Positions 23,702 through 33,178 of a stretch of DNA of 64,000 nt are shown here, in pieces (the first letter of the stretch is position 1; the number at the start of each line of letters is the position of its first letter). The DNA lies in contig CAYJHD010000003.1 of assembly GCA_964370015.1 (NCBI GenBank), forward strand, positions 1 to 64,000, written 5' to 3'. Below the pieces are notes generated by a model. The model searched no databases and was not told the DNA's origin. It saw only the letters and a list, made by a program, of their open reading frames with translations. Position numbers and translations under genes: made by a program. The stretch is from CAYJAD01 sp964370015 (GTDB lineage: Bacteria > Desulfobacterota > Desulfovibrionia > Desulfovibrionales > Desulfovibrionaceae).

Positions 23702-24490
23702 ATGCAAAAGATAGCACATGCAAACAGTTGGGCTGAACTACTACAATATGTACAAGCACAAGCAAGCAAAGCTCCATGGGGGCTAGCCTTTTCAGGCGGT
23801 TTAGACAGTCGTTTTTTGGCCCATGCCATGCAAAAAGCCGGCTGTGACGTGCTTCTCTACCATGCCACAGGCGCGCATATTCCCCCTGCGGAAAGTGCCT
23901 ATGCCAAGGCTTGGGCACAGCAAAGGGGCCTTGCCATACGCTTTTTTCCTGTGGATGTATGCCAACTGAAACATGTGAGCAACAATAGCGAAAAACGCTG
24001 TTATTACTGTAAAAAACACCTGCTATATATATTTGATCAAGCCGCCAAAGCTCATGGGCGTCAATTGTGCGACGGCACCAATGCCGATGATTTGCAAGCT
24101 CACAGGCCGGGCCTTGCGGCACTGCGCGAGCAAGGTATTCTTTCGCCCTTGGCTCTTTGCCACTTCACCAAGGCCATGGTGCGTCAGGTGGCGGCGCAAA
24201 CGGGTTTGGAGCAAGCCACGCAAAAGGCCAGCCCATGCCTGCTTACGCGCCTACATTACGGCATGCAGGTAGAAACTGAAGTATTACAAAATATTGCGGC
24301 GGCAGAAGAGGCTTTACATGCGGCAGGGCTCATGGAATGTCGTTTGCGCTTGCGCCCTGCTCCCCTATTGCAAATGACGCCCCATAATCTGCCAGAAAAA
24401 CGCGTGTATGACATCTTGGCGCAACACGGCTTCACACAGGTGGAGCTTTTACAAGAAGAACAACTCAGCGGCTATTTTGATAGAAAGTAA
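23702..24490 (+). CDS. larE: LarE-like ATP-dependent sacrificial sulfur transferase
   Basis: A 262-residue PP-loop enzyme: SGGLDS (about 31-36), RCYYCKKHLL (about 98-107), CDGTNADDLQAHRPG (about 120-135), and SPCLLTRLHYGM (about 178-189), where the Cys matches the sulfur-donating cysteine of LarE. In lactic bacteria LarE thiolates the nicotinate ring during synthesis of the nickel-pincer cofactor of lactate racemase. No larA, larB or larC is adjacent, so whether this serves the same cofactor is open; orphan LarE-like proteins may have other sulfur-transfer roles. It starts at 23702 without a strong ribosome-binding site. Confidence 0.85.
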   Translation: MQKIAHANSWAELLQYVQAQASKAPWGLAFSGGLDSRFLAHAMQKAGCDVLLYHATGAHIPPAESAYAKAWAQQRGLAIRFFPVDVCQLKHVSNNSEKRCYYCKKHLLYIFDQAAKAHGRQLCDGTNADDLQAHRPGLAALREQGILSPLALCHFTKAMVRQVAAQTGLEQATQKASPCLLTRLHYGMQVETEVLQNIAAAEEALHAAGLMECRLRLRPAPLLQMTPHNLPEKRVYDILAQHGFTQVELLQEEQLSGYFDRK

Positions 24491-24598
24491 AAGCCCCCAC
24501 CGTGAGGCAGGGGCATGCTATCATAACAGGAAGTTAAAAAACGCGCTCCACTGTGCGACGATTATTTTTCGCGTGGTGCACACTTTTTAAACATAGTA

Positions 24599-25903
24599 TT
24601 AATCTTTGGGTCTGGTATCCACAATGCGCTGGGCTTTGCCTTCACTGCGTGCAATGGAATGCGGCTCCACAAGACGCACCTTCACAGAAACACCAAGGTA
24701 TTCCTTGATGGCCTTTTGAATCTTGCTTTCCGTTTGTTGCAAGCGACGAATTTCATCACCAAAACTGATATTGCCAATTTCCACACGCAATTCCACATTG
24801 TCCAAATTGTTATCGCGGCTCACGTGAATTTGATAATGCGGCGCAATGCCTTCGCATTCAAGCAAGAGGGCTTCAATTTGTTGTGGGTATACGTTGACGC
24901 CACGGATGATGAGCATATCATCGCTACGTCCCACAATGCGACCAAGGCGCGCATGGGTACGACCGCAACGGCAAGGGGTATAATTCAAGCTGGTCAAATC
25001 GCGTGTGCGGTAACGTAACAGCGGAATACCTTCTTTGGTGATGGTGGTGATGACAAGCTCACCCACTTCACCCTCGGGTAAATTTTTACCGGTGACAGGG
25101 TCAATGATTTCCGGCAAGAAATGATCTTCAAAAATATGCATGCCGTTTTTGGCTTCCACGCATTCCATGGCCACACCTGGGCCCATGATTTCGGAAAGAC
25201 CATAAATATTCATGGCATGAATGCCCATCTTTCTTTCAATGTCGGCACGCATGGGCTCGCTCCAAGGCTCAGCCCCAAACACGCCTATGCGCAAAGGCAT
25301 TTTACGAAAATCTATGCCCAGCTCTTCGGCTGTGTCGCACAAATACAAAGCATAGGAAGGCGTAGAACACAGCACTGTGGCTTCAAAGTCGCGCATGAGC
25401 TGTACTTGACGCTTGGTGGCGCCGCCAGAAGCCGGAATAACCGTGGCTCCCAAACGCTCCACACCGTAGTGAATACCAAGACCACCGGTGAAAAGACCAT
25501 AACCATAGGCCACATGCACAAAATCGCGTGCTTCAGCACCGGTGCAACCAAGGCTACGGGCCACAAGCTCTGCCCAATTATTAATATCGCGCTGGGTATA
25601 GCCCACCACGGTGGCACGACCTGTGGTGCCGCTGGAAGCATGCACGCGCACAATATTTTCGCGCGGCACGGCAAAAAGACCATAAGGATAATGATTACGC
25701 ATGTCCTGCTTTTCGGTGAAGGGCAAGCTGGCCAACACGTTCAAAGAGGTCACATCGGCAGGTGTGAGGCCAATTTCGTCAAAACGCTTACGGTAAAAAG
25801 GCACATTGGCATATAAGCGACGACACAAATCTTGAAGGCGGCGTAATTGCAAAGCTTCAATTTCTTCGCGGGGCATGGTTTCTTTTTCGATATTAAATAT
25901 CAC
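24599..25903 (-). CDS. paaK: Phenylacetate-CoA ligase family protein
   Basis: A 434-residue adenylating enzyme, the usual family length. ATP-binding is at VRVHASSGTTGRATVVGYTQRD (about 88-108). The adenylation core includes YGLSEIMGPGVAMEC, and the C-terminal hinge is GRSDDMLIIRGVNVYPQQIE. It activates phenylacetate or a related aryl acid to its CoA ester; in Desulfovibrio such genes often work with indolepyruvate oxidoreductase, which is not nearby here. I start at GTG 25903, where AAGGAG sits 7 nt upstream; a longer reading from 25975 lacks one. The gene stands alone on the minus strand between oppositely oriented neighbours. Confidence 0.9.
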   Translation of the reverse strand: MIFNIEKETMPREEIEALQLRRLQDLCRRLYANVPFYRKRFDEIGLTPADVTSLNVLASLPFTEKQDMRNHYPYGLFAVPRENIVRVHASSGTTGRATVVGYTQRDINNWAELVARSLGCTGAEARDFVHVAYGYGLFTGGLGIHYGVERLGATVIPASGGATKRQVQLMRDFEATVLCSTPSYALYLCDTAEELGIDFRKMPLRIGVFGAEPWSEPMRADIERKMGIHAMNIYGLSEIMGPGVAMECVEAKNGMHIFEDHFLPEIIDPVTGKNLPEGEVGELVITTITKEGIPLLRYRTRDLTSLNYTPCRCGRTHARLGRIVGRSDDMLIIRGVNVYPQQIEALLLECEGIAPHYQIHVSRDNNLDNVELRVEIGNISFGDEIRRLQQTESKIQKAIKEYLGVSVKVRLVEPHSIARSEGKAQRIVDTRPKD

Positions 25904-26111
25904 GGCTGGCTCCTTATGGCGCAAAAGCAAGATTGGGTGTAAAAACCCATAGAAAAGTTGCCGTATTTTGTGCAAAAGGTCAAGGCCATAAGACGCGTCT
26001 GCCCTCTTTCTTATCTTAACTTAGCAAAAAAATACACTTTACAAGGTACACTCCATGCGTTACTCCATTAGATAATAAACTGGGAAGATTGTTTTTGTAT
26101 AGGAGCAAGGT

Positions 26112-27983
26112 ATGTCAAATGTAAGCGGTGCGAATGCACAATCCGTGGCAGCCACCATTAGCCAAAGCACAGGACCTGTCACCGTGGAACGCTATGGTGA
26201 AAGCATAGAGCTTACAGTGGGCGATGTGGTCTATGCCAGCGATACCATTAAAACCGGCACCAGCTCTGTACAATTAAGCTTCGTAGATGGTTCTTCCGCC
26301 AGTTTAAGTCCGCAAAGCGTCATGTCTGTGCAAGAATTTTCCTACGGACAAAGCAATGCTAGCGACTCCTACGTGCTCAATTTGGCCGCAGGCGTCATGC
26401 AAGCGGTGAGTGGCGCTGTGGTGGAACAAAACCCCGATGCTTTCAAGATTATCACTCCAAAAGCCACAGCGGGTATTCGCGGTACCACCTTGCTTGTTTC
26501 TGTCAATGGCGACGGAAGCCAGGAATTTGTGCTTCAAGCCATTGATCAAGGCCATAATTTGGTCATCACCACCCATGCCGGCAATCAAATTTCCTTAACC
26601 ACCGCCAATACCGGCGCGCAAATGCCGGCCGGCAACAGCATGGACATTGCCCCAGCCACTTTTACCCCCCAGCAAGTGCAAGAAATCGTACAAAAAATCG
26701 TTGCAGCACTGCAAAACGACTCCGCCGCCGAAGGTGATGGCACCACGCAAACCACCTTACTTTTGGAAAGCGAATTGGTGGCCAGCCTCTCCCCCACCAC
26801 CTTGGGAGAATTGGTATCCGAACTGGTGGAAGTGGGCATTTCCGTGGGCCTTGAAGACAGCACTGGCACCTTGGGTGAATCCATCATGGAAACGGTATTA
26901 GCACCCAGTGACAGCGATGGTGGCGGTGACGCCCCTAGCTCCCTTGTACCCGTCAGCATCACCGGCGGTGAATCCTACATTGCCGACCAGATAGAACCCT
27001 CGGAAGGACAAACCTACATAGCCGTTTCCCAAGATATTACCATCACAGAAAATATTACCATTTCTGACATTCATATTTCCGGTGACATTGCAAGCATTGG
27101 CGGCGGTACGGTGTATGCCGGCAGCGATAATATTTCGGGCAAAGACATGCTTGGCGGCTTGGTTACGGGCGACTCCATCAACGCCGGTGGCGACGCAAAC
27201 CTCATTTGCGGTCATGATACCATTAGCTTTGCAAATAAAGACGGTGGCAATAGCATTTATGGCGACGTGAGCACCGTGGATAACGGGCAAATACAATGCG
27301 GAAATGATAGCATTGTCATCACAGGCACCTTTTCTCAGAGCACCATTGCAGGTGACATAGGCGTCCTAAATGAAGGCGTCATCACATGGGGTAACGATAC
27401 CATCACCATATATGGCGACGTGGGTGGCGGCCCCAACGAAAGTAATATCTATGGTGACAAGGCCAACGAAGAGATCTACGCTGTCAGCGAAGGCGGCAAT
27501 GATAGCATCACCCTGCATGCAGACCTACGTAGCATTGCAGCCATCTATGGCGGTGGAGGTAATGATACCATCACGGTGCTAGGCACCATGGGTGAGAGCA
27601 CAAACAGTGCCCCAGCCATTATTGCCGGCGCAGGCGATGACGTTATTAGGGTGGCAAAATTTGAAGAAGGAAATATTTTGACCGGTCAAGGAAACGATCT
27701 TGTGGAAATCACCGTCGTTGAAGCAACCAATGACAGGAGCATTTTTACCGATGAAGGCAGTGATACTCTTTCTTTAAAAGCTGAGGGAAATGCCAAGGTA
27801 CAAGTGAAAGGCTTTGATGTCAGCAATGACGTGTTTATCTTCAACGGCAACACAATTACCAACGATACCATGGTTACGGTGAGTGGCGCTCAAAAAACTT
27901 TCGCAGATGCCGTTACTGCTCTCAATACGGTGACCTTCACCGCGGGTACAGACGTGCTCACAGTGTATTTTCAAACTCCCTAA
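26112..27983 (+). CDS. FecR-domain surface protein with RTX-like repeats (paralog 1)
   Basis: A 623-residue acidic protein. The N-terminal FecR-type domain (about 15-165) reads GPVTVERYGESIELTVGDVVYASDTIKTG, SVQLSFVDGSSASLSPQSV and ITPKATAGIRGTTLLVSV. A linker with GEIV-type helices follows, then from about 310 glycine-rich repeats of the form G-N-D-S/T-I-x-I/V separated by IYGD or IAGD. These resemble RTX calcium-binding turns but are irregular. The end GFDVSNDVFIFNG-ALNTVTF-VLTVYFQTP is like type I secretion C-termini. No signal peptide is present, which fits type I export; no exporter is in the window. A 45-50 percent similar paralog lies 188 bp downstream. Confidence 0.8.
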   Translation: MSNVSGANAQSVAATISQSTGPVTVERYGESIELTVGDVVYASDTIKTGTSSVQLSFVDGSSASLSPQSVMSVQEFSYGQSNASDSYVLNLAAGVMQAVSGAVVEQNPDAFKIITPKATAGIRGTTLLVSVNGDGSQEFVLQAIDQGHNLVITTHAGNQISLTTANTGAQMPAGNSMDIAPATFTPQQVQEIVQKIVAALQNDSAAEGDGTTQTTLLLESELVASLSPTTLGELVSELVEVGISVGLEDSTGTLGESIMETVLAPSDSDGGGDAPSSLVPVSITGGESYIADQIEPSEGQTYIAVSQDITITENITISDIHISGDIASIGGGTVYAGSDNISGKDMLGGLVTGDSINAGGDANLICGHDTISFANKDGGNSIYGDVSTVDNGQIQCGNDSIVITGTFSQSTIAGDIGVLNEGVITWGNDTITIYGDVGGGPNESNIYGDKANEEIYAVSEGGNDSITLHADLRSIAAIYGGGGNDTITVLGTMGESTNSAPAIIAGAGDDVIRVAKFEEGNILTGQGNDLVEITVVEATNDRSIFTDEGSDTLSLKAEGNAKVQVKGFDVSNDVFIFNGNTITNDTMVTVSGAQKTFADAVTALNTVTFTAGTDVLTVYFQTP

Positions 27984-28171
27984 TAACAATCATATGACTA
28001 AGCATCTTTCTCATCTCGCTATTTTATCAAACCTTTACACACGCGCAAGCACCATACATACAAACGTAGCATAAAGCTAGGTGAGTGCTCAGTATTTCTT
28101 TGACAAGGGCTTAACTTTATAGTAACTTGGCTCTTCTCGCAACAAAGAAGGTATTTATTTTAGGAGCTTAT

Positions 28172-30466
28172 ATGGCATACCCCACCAATCTTCAGCAAAT
28201 CGCTGCCACTTTGACACAGGCCAGTGGCCCCATTACAGTTTTACGTAAGGGTCAAAGCATGCACGTGCAACAAGGCGAGGCCATGTATGCTGGCGACACC
28301 GTACAAAGCGGTGGTCGTTCGGTGCAGCTTGTCTTTGCCGATGGCTCCAGTGCTCAGCTAAGCCCTAAATCCGAACTTGTCATTGACGAATTTGCCTTTG
28401 AAAGCACCACCAATTCATCCTACATTTTACGCATGAATTCCGGCGCATTACGCGCCATTAGCGGCGAAGTTGTGGAGCAAAACCCCGATGCATTTAAGGT
28501 AATCACCCCCAAAGCCACCGTGGGCATACGCGGTACAGATTTTGTGGTGAAAGTGCACGAAGATGGCAGTGAAAACTTTGTGGTGCTCTCCTTGGATCAA
28601 GGCCATAATGTTCTCATAACCACCCACGATGGTGCTCAAATTTCCTTGGATGAAGAATATGAAGGCGCAAAAATTGGCGCCAATGATTCTGAACTTTCAG
28701 CACGTGTTTTTAGCCAAGAAGAAGTACAGCAAATCATCCAGCAAATCATGGCCATTTTAGGCGAAATTCATGCCGAAGAAGCCGAAGATGAGCGCACATA
28801 TATTCTCTTGGATGGTGACACAGCACAAGCCATGGGCGATGTGGGCATGGCGCTTTTGGACAGCTCCATTGGTGCCGAGGGAGCTTTGGTGGTGGTAGGA
28901 ACCATGCAAGGCGTGGGCCCCTCTAACAACCAAGATGTTTCCGTAAGCAGCGCAGACCGTGAAGGCGGCAATGAAGGCTCTCTCTTGGCTGTGGTTGTTT
29001 CCGGTTCCAACTCTTATATGGGCGATAACATTACCCCGGCATCTGGCAACACCTATGACCTTGAGTCACAATCCATCAATATTTCAAACAATATTGTGGG
29101 TTCCAATGTGGTCATTTCTGGGGACTTGGAAGACATGTCCGCCGGCACTGTGGTGGCCGGAAATGACATCATAGCCGGCTTAGACATGTCCGATGGGCGC
29201 ATTGTGGGCGATGCCAACACCATGACCAATGGCGTATTCACCGGCGGCAATGACACCATTACCCTAAATAATAAAACCGGCGGTAACTCCATTTACGGCG
29301 ATATAGCCACCGTCAGCGGCGGCGAAATAACCTTTGGGCACGATTCCATTCACCTCACAGGCAGTTTTAGCAATTCCATCATCAGCGGAGATGGCGGCTC
29401 TGTGAACGCAAGTGCCGTTAAAACTTGGGGCAATGACGCCATAATCATTGACGGCAATATGACGGGCGCAAGCACCTCCATTTATGGTGATTCCACAACG
29501 CAAGGTGAGCACGGCGGCAATGATGCCATCACCGTTGTGGGCAACGTAGCAGGCGGCTCCATTTATGGCGGTGGCGGTAATGACACCATCACCTTGGGCT
29601 CCCTCACCGACGGCAATATTTTTGGCGGTATGGGGCAAGATTCCATTGTCATCAAAGGCAATGCCAAGGGCGATATATACGATGCCGATAGCGGCGTGGC
29701 CGATTCTGCCAGCGACATCGTCTCCATATGGGGAAGCTTGCAAGAAGGCAGCACTGTGACGTTGAGCGGTGGTGATAATGTTTTAGGTATTGGAAGAAAC
29801 GTAGAAGCCGGTGCCACCATAGATGCAGGCAATGGCAATGATTATGTGCTTGTCAAAGGCAGTGTGGGCCAAAATGTTAGCATGGATCTTGGTGAAGGTA
29901 GCAACACCTTAAAACTTGAAGGATCTGTGGGCAGCGGTAGCACACTTACCACCGGTACTGGCAGCGACAATGTTCTCATTACCGGAGCTGTCATGGGCGG
30001 CGTCAGCGTAGACACCGGTGCTGGCGCAGATTCCATCACCCTTACGCAGCAAGTGGGCGTGGCGGGCCAAGATAAAGTGAGCATAAACAGCGGCGACGGC
30101 AATGACAACATTACCATGCATAGTTTCTATGGCGCTGATATTAACAGCGGTGCTGGCAATGACAATATCAATCTTTTCTTGGCTGATGGTCAATATGGGA
30201 CTAACCCAACATCCTACAGCACCATTGACACCGGAGAAGGCGCAGATACCATCAATATAACTGTCATTCCCGGAGATACCAATGAGCGTCATGTCACCAT
30301 CCATGACTTTGATTGGGCCAATGACACTCTAAGGGTGGGCGGACAACTTGCCGATCAAAGCAAATTAGATCTCGATAACAATACCCTGACATTTGATGTA
30401 TCTGTCATACCTCCCAACGGTGGAGTAGCTGATAGCTATCAAGTTGTGATACACTTTACTTCTTAG
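28172..30466 (+). CDS. FecR-domain surface protein with RTX-like repeats (paralog 2)
   Basis: A 764-residue acidic protein with the same layout as its upstream neighbour: FecR domain (about 15-170; GPITVLRKGQSMHVQQGEAMYAGDTVQSG, ITPKATVGIRGTDFVVKV), linker, then a longer array of G-N-D-x-I repeats (for example GGGNDTITLGSL, GAGNDNINLFL, GEGADTINITV) from about 355 to 730, and a C-terminal DFDWANDTLRVGG. It contains more canonical RTX units than paralog 1. AGGAG precedes the ATG at 28172. Function inferred: calcium-dependent, type I-secreted adhesin or biofilm protein. A terminator at 30492-30530 follows. The pair clearly arose by duplication. Confidence 0.82.
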   Translation: MAYPTNLQQIAATLTQASGPITVLRKGQSMHVQQGEAMYAGDTVQSGGRSVQLVFADGSSAQLSPKSELVIDEFAFESTTNSSYILRMNSGALRAISGEVVEQNPDAFKVITPKATVGIRGTDFVVKVHEDGSENFVVLSLDQGHNVLITTHDGAQISLDEEYEGAKIGANDSELSARVFSQEEVQQIIQQIMAILGEIHAEEAEDERTYILLDGDTAQAMGDVGMALLDSSIGAEGALVVVGTMQGVGPSNNQDVSVSSADREGGNEGSLLAVVVSGSNSYMGDNITPASGNTYDLESQSINISNNIVGSNVVISGDLEDMSAGTVVAGNDIIAGLDMSDGRIVGDANTMTNGVFTGGNDTITLNNKTGGNSIYGDIATVSGGEITFGHDSIHLTGSFSNSIISGDGGSVNASAVKTWGNDAIIIDGNMTGASTSIYGDSTTQGEHGGNDAITVVGNVAGGSIYGGGGNDTITLGSLTDGNIFGGMGQDSIVIKGNAKGDIYDADSGVADSASDIVSIWGSLQEGSTVTLSGGDNVLGIGRNVEAGATIDAGNGNDYVLVKGSVGQNVSMDLGEGSNTLKLEGSVGSGSTLTTGTGSDNVLITGAVMGGVSVDTGAGADSITLTQQVGVAGQDKVSINSGDGNDNITMHSFYGADINSGAGNDNINLFLADGQYGTNPTSYSTIDTGEGADTINITVIPGDTNERHVTIHDFDWANDTLRVGGQLADQSKLDLDNNTLTFDVSVIPPNGGVADSYQVVIHFTS

Positions 30467-30491
30467 CCACAAAAATCAGTCATACATATAC

Positions 30492-30530
30492 AAAATCCCT
30501 TCGAGTCGTGAAGATTCGAAGGGATTTTTT
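30492..30530. terminator. Terminator between the RTX-like gene and fliW
   Basis: AAAATCCCTTCGA pairs with TCGAAGGGATTTTTT around a short loop. The A and T runs on both sides mean it can serve both convergent transcripts. Confidence 0.88.
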
Positions 30531-30594
30531 GTCATTTCAAAAATCATTGCGGCCTAGGAAAAATTTTCTTAGCCCATACTAGCTTAACGGCCTG

Positions 30595-31086
30595 CTAGGC
30601 CTTTTCTGTTATTTCGCGCTCGCTACCATCTTTTTGCACTTCTTTCCCTTGATGGATAAGATATTGTGCCACGGCAGTGCTATCGGCTTGAGGAATTTGT
30701 AAGCCCACGCGCTTTTCATGATTCACCAAGATGGGCCCCACAAGATTGAGGCTGGTTTCCTCGGGCTTGCCTTCGGGAATGGATACGGTGACCAACACGG
30801 CAACTTCCTCCGTGCCCTTAAGGCGCAGGAGTTTTTGCTCTGCATCGCCCACTTTGACCTTATAATCTTGCAAAAAGGTGTAAGGATCTGCCACCAACAA
30901 GCCCACATCGGCTTTATCCATGCTTTGCAGCACAAGAAAAGGCGTTTCGGGGCGTATTTGCAGTAAGATAAATTCATGTAAACCCTCAAAGCCTGCAAGA
31001 CCGCGAGGGAAATAGAGTACTTTATCTGTGTCCACAGTGCGCACACCAAGACGGGTTTGTATTTCTACTTCGTTTTTTCTTGCCAT
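30595..31086 (-). CDS. fliW: Flagellar assembly factor FliW
   Basis: A 163-residue protein of the FliW family, which binds CsrA and releases it when flagellin is exported, so flagellin translation matches demand. Typical features are DTDKVLYFPRGLAGFEGLHEFILLQI, FLVLQSMDKADVGLLVADPYTF, and EVAVLVTVSIPEGKPEETSLNLVGPILVNHEKRVGLQIPQADS. The last 20 or so residues are charged and not conserved. It overlaps csrA by 22 bp and is the last gene of the flgN-fliW unit on the minus strand. Confidence 0.95.
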   Translation of the reverse strand: MARKNEVEIQTRLGVRTVDTDKVLYFPRGLAGFEGLHEFILLQIRPETPFLVLQSMDKADVGLLVADPYTFLQDYKVKVGDAEQKLLRLKGTEEVAVLVTVSIPEGKPEETSLNLVGPILVNHEKRVGLQIPQADSTAVAQYLIHQGKEVQKDGSEREITEKA

Positions 31087-31301
31087 AAGCTTGTCACCAA
31101 TAAAAGATCTTCAGTACGGGTTTCGAGGGCGAGACGGTTTTCTTCCGTTACACGTAGGTACACTTCTTCTCTATAAACAGTCATATCATCGGGCACGTCA
31201 ATGCCGAGCTTCACTTGCTTTCCTTGCAAGCTTAGCACTTTAATGCGTATGTTTTCCCCTATATAAATACTTTCATTGGGGCGACGTGTGAGTATAAGCA
31301 T
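31065..31301 (-). CDS. csrA: Carbon storage regulator / translational repressor CsrA
   Basis: A 78-residue CsrA; the dimer binds GGA motifs near ribosome-binding sites and blocks translation, in this clade most notably of flagellin. The core is intact: MLILTRRPNESIYIGENIRIKVLSLQGKQVKLGIDVPDDMTVYREEVYLRV, with the RNA-binding Arg in VYREEVY. It extends about 15 residues beyond E. coli CsrA. A C-terminal extension is common where FliW is the antagonist, since FliW acts allosterically through it. It begins 30 bp after flgL and runs into fliW. Confidence 0.97.
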   Translation of the reverse strand: MLILTRRPNESIYIGENIRIKVLSLQGKQVKLGIDVPDDMTVYREEVYLRVTEENRLALETRTEDLLLVTSLWQEKTK

Positions 31302-31331
31302 AATAGATCAGCTCTACATCCTTAAGTTACA

Positions 31332-33170
31332 TTAGATATATTTAGTTAAATTTGTTTGCAATATCATGGAGGATGACTTGAGCACCGTGGAATAGGCTAA
31401 CTCATCCTTGGCCAATTGATTCAAAAGCTCTGTTAAATCGATATCTTCCGTATAGCTCAAGCGAGATTGTTGGTCTAACTTCTCAGATTCTAACATACTA
31501 TCTGCCAAATCCAAACGATTTTCTAAACCACCCACGCGGGCCGCTTGGGTAAGCATGTGCTCTTGAGCGGCGGTAATGGTGACCAAGGCTTCGCTTATGC
31601 CTGCGGTTTCATTATTCTCACTAAAAGCTATGAGCTGGCCCACGGCTTCAAATATATTGGGCCCGTCCACCACTTGACCATTGTACATGCCGCCAAAAAT
31701 ATCCTTACCCACTTGGTTCACGGGGATATGCGTATTTTGCATAACTTCATAGCCAAGCTCGGCGCGGTCTGGGTGAATGGTCATTTGAGTGCCGGCTGTC
31801 ATGGCTCCAGTACTACCATCGGTGGCACTCAGCTCTAAAAATCCACCGGGCACCGTCAAAGTTGCAGAACCCACGGCAGGGTCGGGCACTTGCGCCACGG
31901 AATTAATCCAAGACTTGCCACCATCCACACTATAGGAATAATTCACATTGGAACCGGGCACATTTAAATCCACATCTTCATTCAAGCGCACCACGGTATT
32001 TTGTGAAAAAATACCCTGCGCATTGAGCATAATATCTTCGGAACCATTAAGCATGTCCACACGGCGCGGCTGAATATCCACACTAAAGTCGGCCGGTAAA
32101 TTTCCATCAAGGCTATTTTCGGTATTAAGCTCTATGAAGCCGGCCTCACCAAGGGAATTGGTGAAGGGAATTTGCATGGTCTTGGTCACGGGATTGGGCA
32201 CATCCACCGTGGCATTGGTCCACGTGGTGCCACCATCATTGCTGTAGCGATAGGCAACTTCCGAACCTTCATCATGCAAATCAGCAGGAGCGGTAAATTC
32301 CATCAGAATATTTTCACTCACATTGGCGTGCACTTCGGTGCTCAAACCGGAAATGCCATTTTGCACGGCACCATAAGCACTGGCGTCACTGTCATCACCA
32401 TTATAAATGGCGGTGGGGTAGAGCATTAAGAAAGTGCCGTCCTTGGTGTCCACACTTGTTTCGGTGTCATGGTTAGTGGCGCCGGTGATTTGCGTGCCGG
32501 GACGCATATTCACCTGCACACCATTGACGCTAAGCTGTGTTTCACCTGCAGGCAATGTGCCTTCGGTCCACGTTTGTCCGCCGTCCTTTGTCCACTGATA
32601 TCTCAGATCATTGGCACCGCCCACTTCGCCCGTGTCCAAAAAGCGAATGGACATGGAAGCATCGGCCTTACCGGTGACGGTGGTGCCTGTGGTGTCAAAA
32701 TTTTCGTCGTAGGTGTGTACGCCCATGCCTTCTTCAAAGGCCGTTTCACCGTAATTATGCCCGCCAAAAATGGAATTGTTTTCAAACTCCACATTGGATA
32801 AATTGAGCAATTGACCAAAAAGCTGTTCAATTTGTATGGCAATTTGCTTTCTATTTTCCGGAGACATGCTCTCGGTGGAGGCTTGTTCTGCCAAAACCTT
32901 AATGTCTGCCAAGGTGGTACTTACGCTTTGCAAGGTGGCGTCGGTGAGCTCGAGCCAGCCGCGTGCCGTATCCAAATTGCGTTGGTATTGGTCTGTGGAG
33001 GCAATTTCTGCACGAGAGTTCAGCACCAAGGCTATGCCAGCTGGATCGTCGGAGGGCTTATTGATTTTCTTTTGCGTACCGCCCTGAATGTTGGTCTCCA
33101 TGTAATTGGCCAAACTTGTCTGCATATGCTTCATGTTTGTATCATAAATCATGGTGTTACTAATACGCAT
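31332..33170 (-). CDS. flgL: Flagellar hook-associated protein 3 with large Asp-box-containing insertion
   Basis: A 612-residue FlgL, about twice the length of the enteric protein (around 317). The conserved flagellin-type ends are present: MRISNTMIYDTNMKHMQTSLANYMETN at the start and SMLESEKLDQQSRLSYTEDIDLTELLNQLAKDELAYSTVLKSSSMILQTNL at the end. Between about 165 and 485 is an exposed insertion with three copies of an Asp-box-like segment: TKDGGQTW (about 194), SNDGGTTW (about 310) and SVDGGKSW (about 414), each followed by a beta-rich stretch ending in MxIxPxR-type strands. The start at 33170 has AGGAGG 5 nt upstream. Located 8 bp after flgK. Confidence 0.95.
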   Translation of the reverse strand: MRISNTMIYDTNMKHMQTSLANYMETNIQGGTQKKINKPSDDPAGIALVLNSRAEIASTDQYQRNLDTARGWLELTDATLQSVSTTLADIKVLAEQASTESMSPENRKQIAIQIEQLFGQLLNLSNVEFENNSIFGGHNYGETAFEEGMGVHTYDENFDTTGTTVTGKADASMSIRFLDTGEVGGANDLRYQWTKDGGQTWTEGTLPAGETQLSVNGVQVNMRPGTQITGATNHDTETSVDTKDGTFLMLYPTAIYNGDDSDASAYGAVQNGISGLSTEVHANVSENILMEFTAPADLHDEGSEVAYRYSNDGGTTWTNATVDVPNPVTKTMQIPFTNSLGEAGFIELNTENSLDGNLPADFSVDIQPRRVDMLNGSEDIMLNAQGIFSQNTVVRLNEDVDLNVPGSNVNYSYSVDGGKSWINSVAQVPDPAVGSATLTVPGGFLELSATDGSTGAMTAGTQMTIHPDRAELGYEVMQNTHIPVNQVGKDIFGGMYNGQVVDGPNIFEAVGQLIAFSENNETAGISEALVTITAAQEHMLTQAARVGGLENRLDLADSMLESEKLDQQSRLSYTEDIDLTELLNQLAKDELAYSTVLKSSSMILQTNLTKYI

Positions 33171-33178
33171 AAGGCCTC

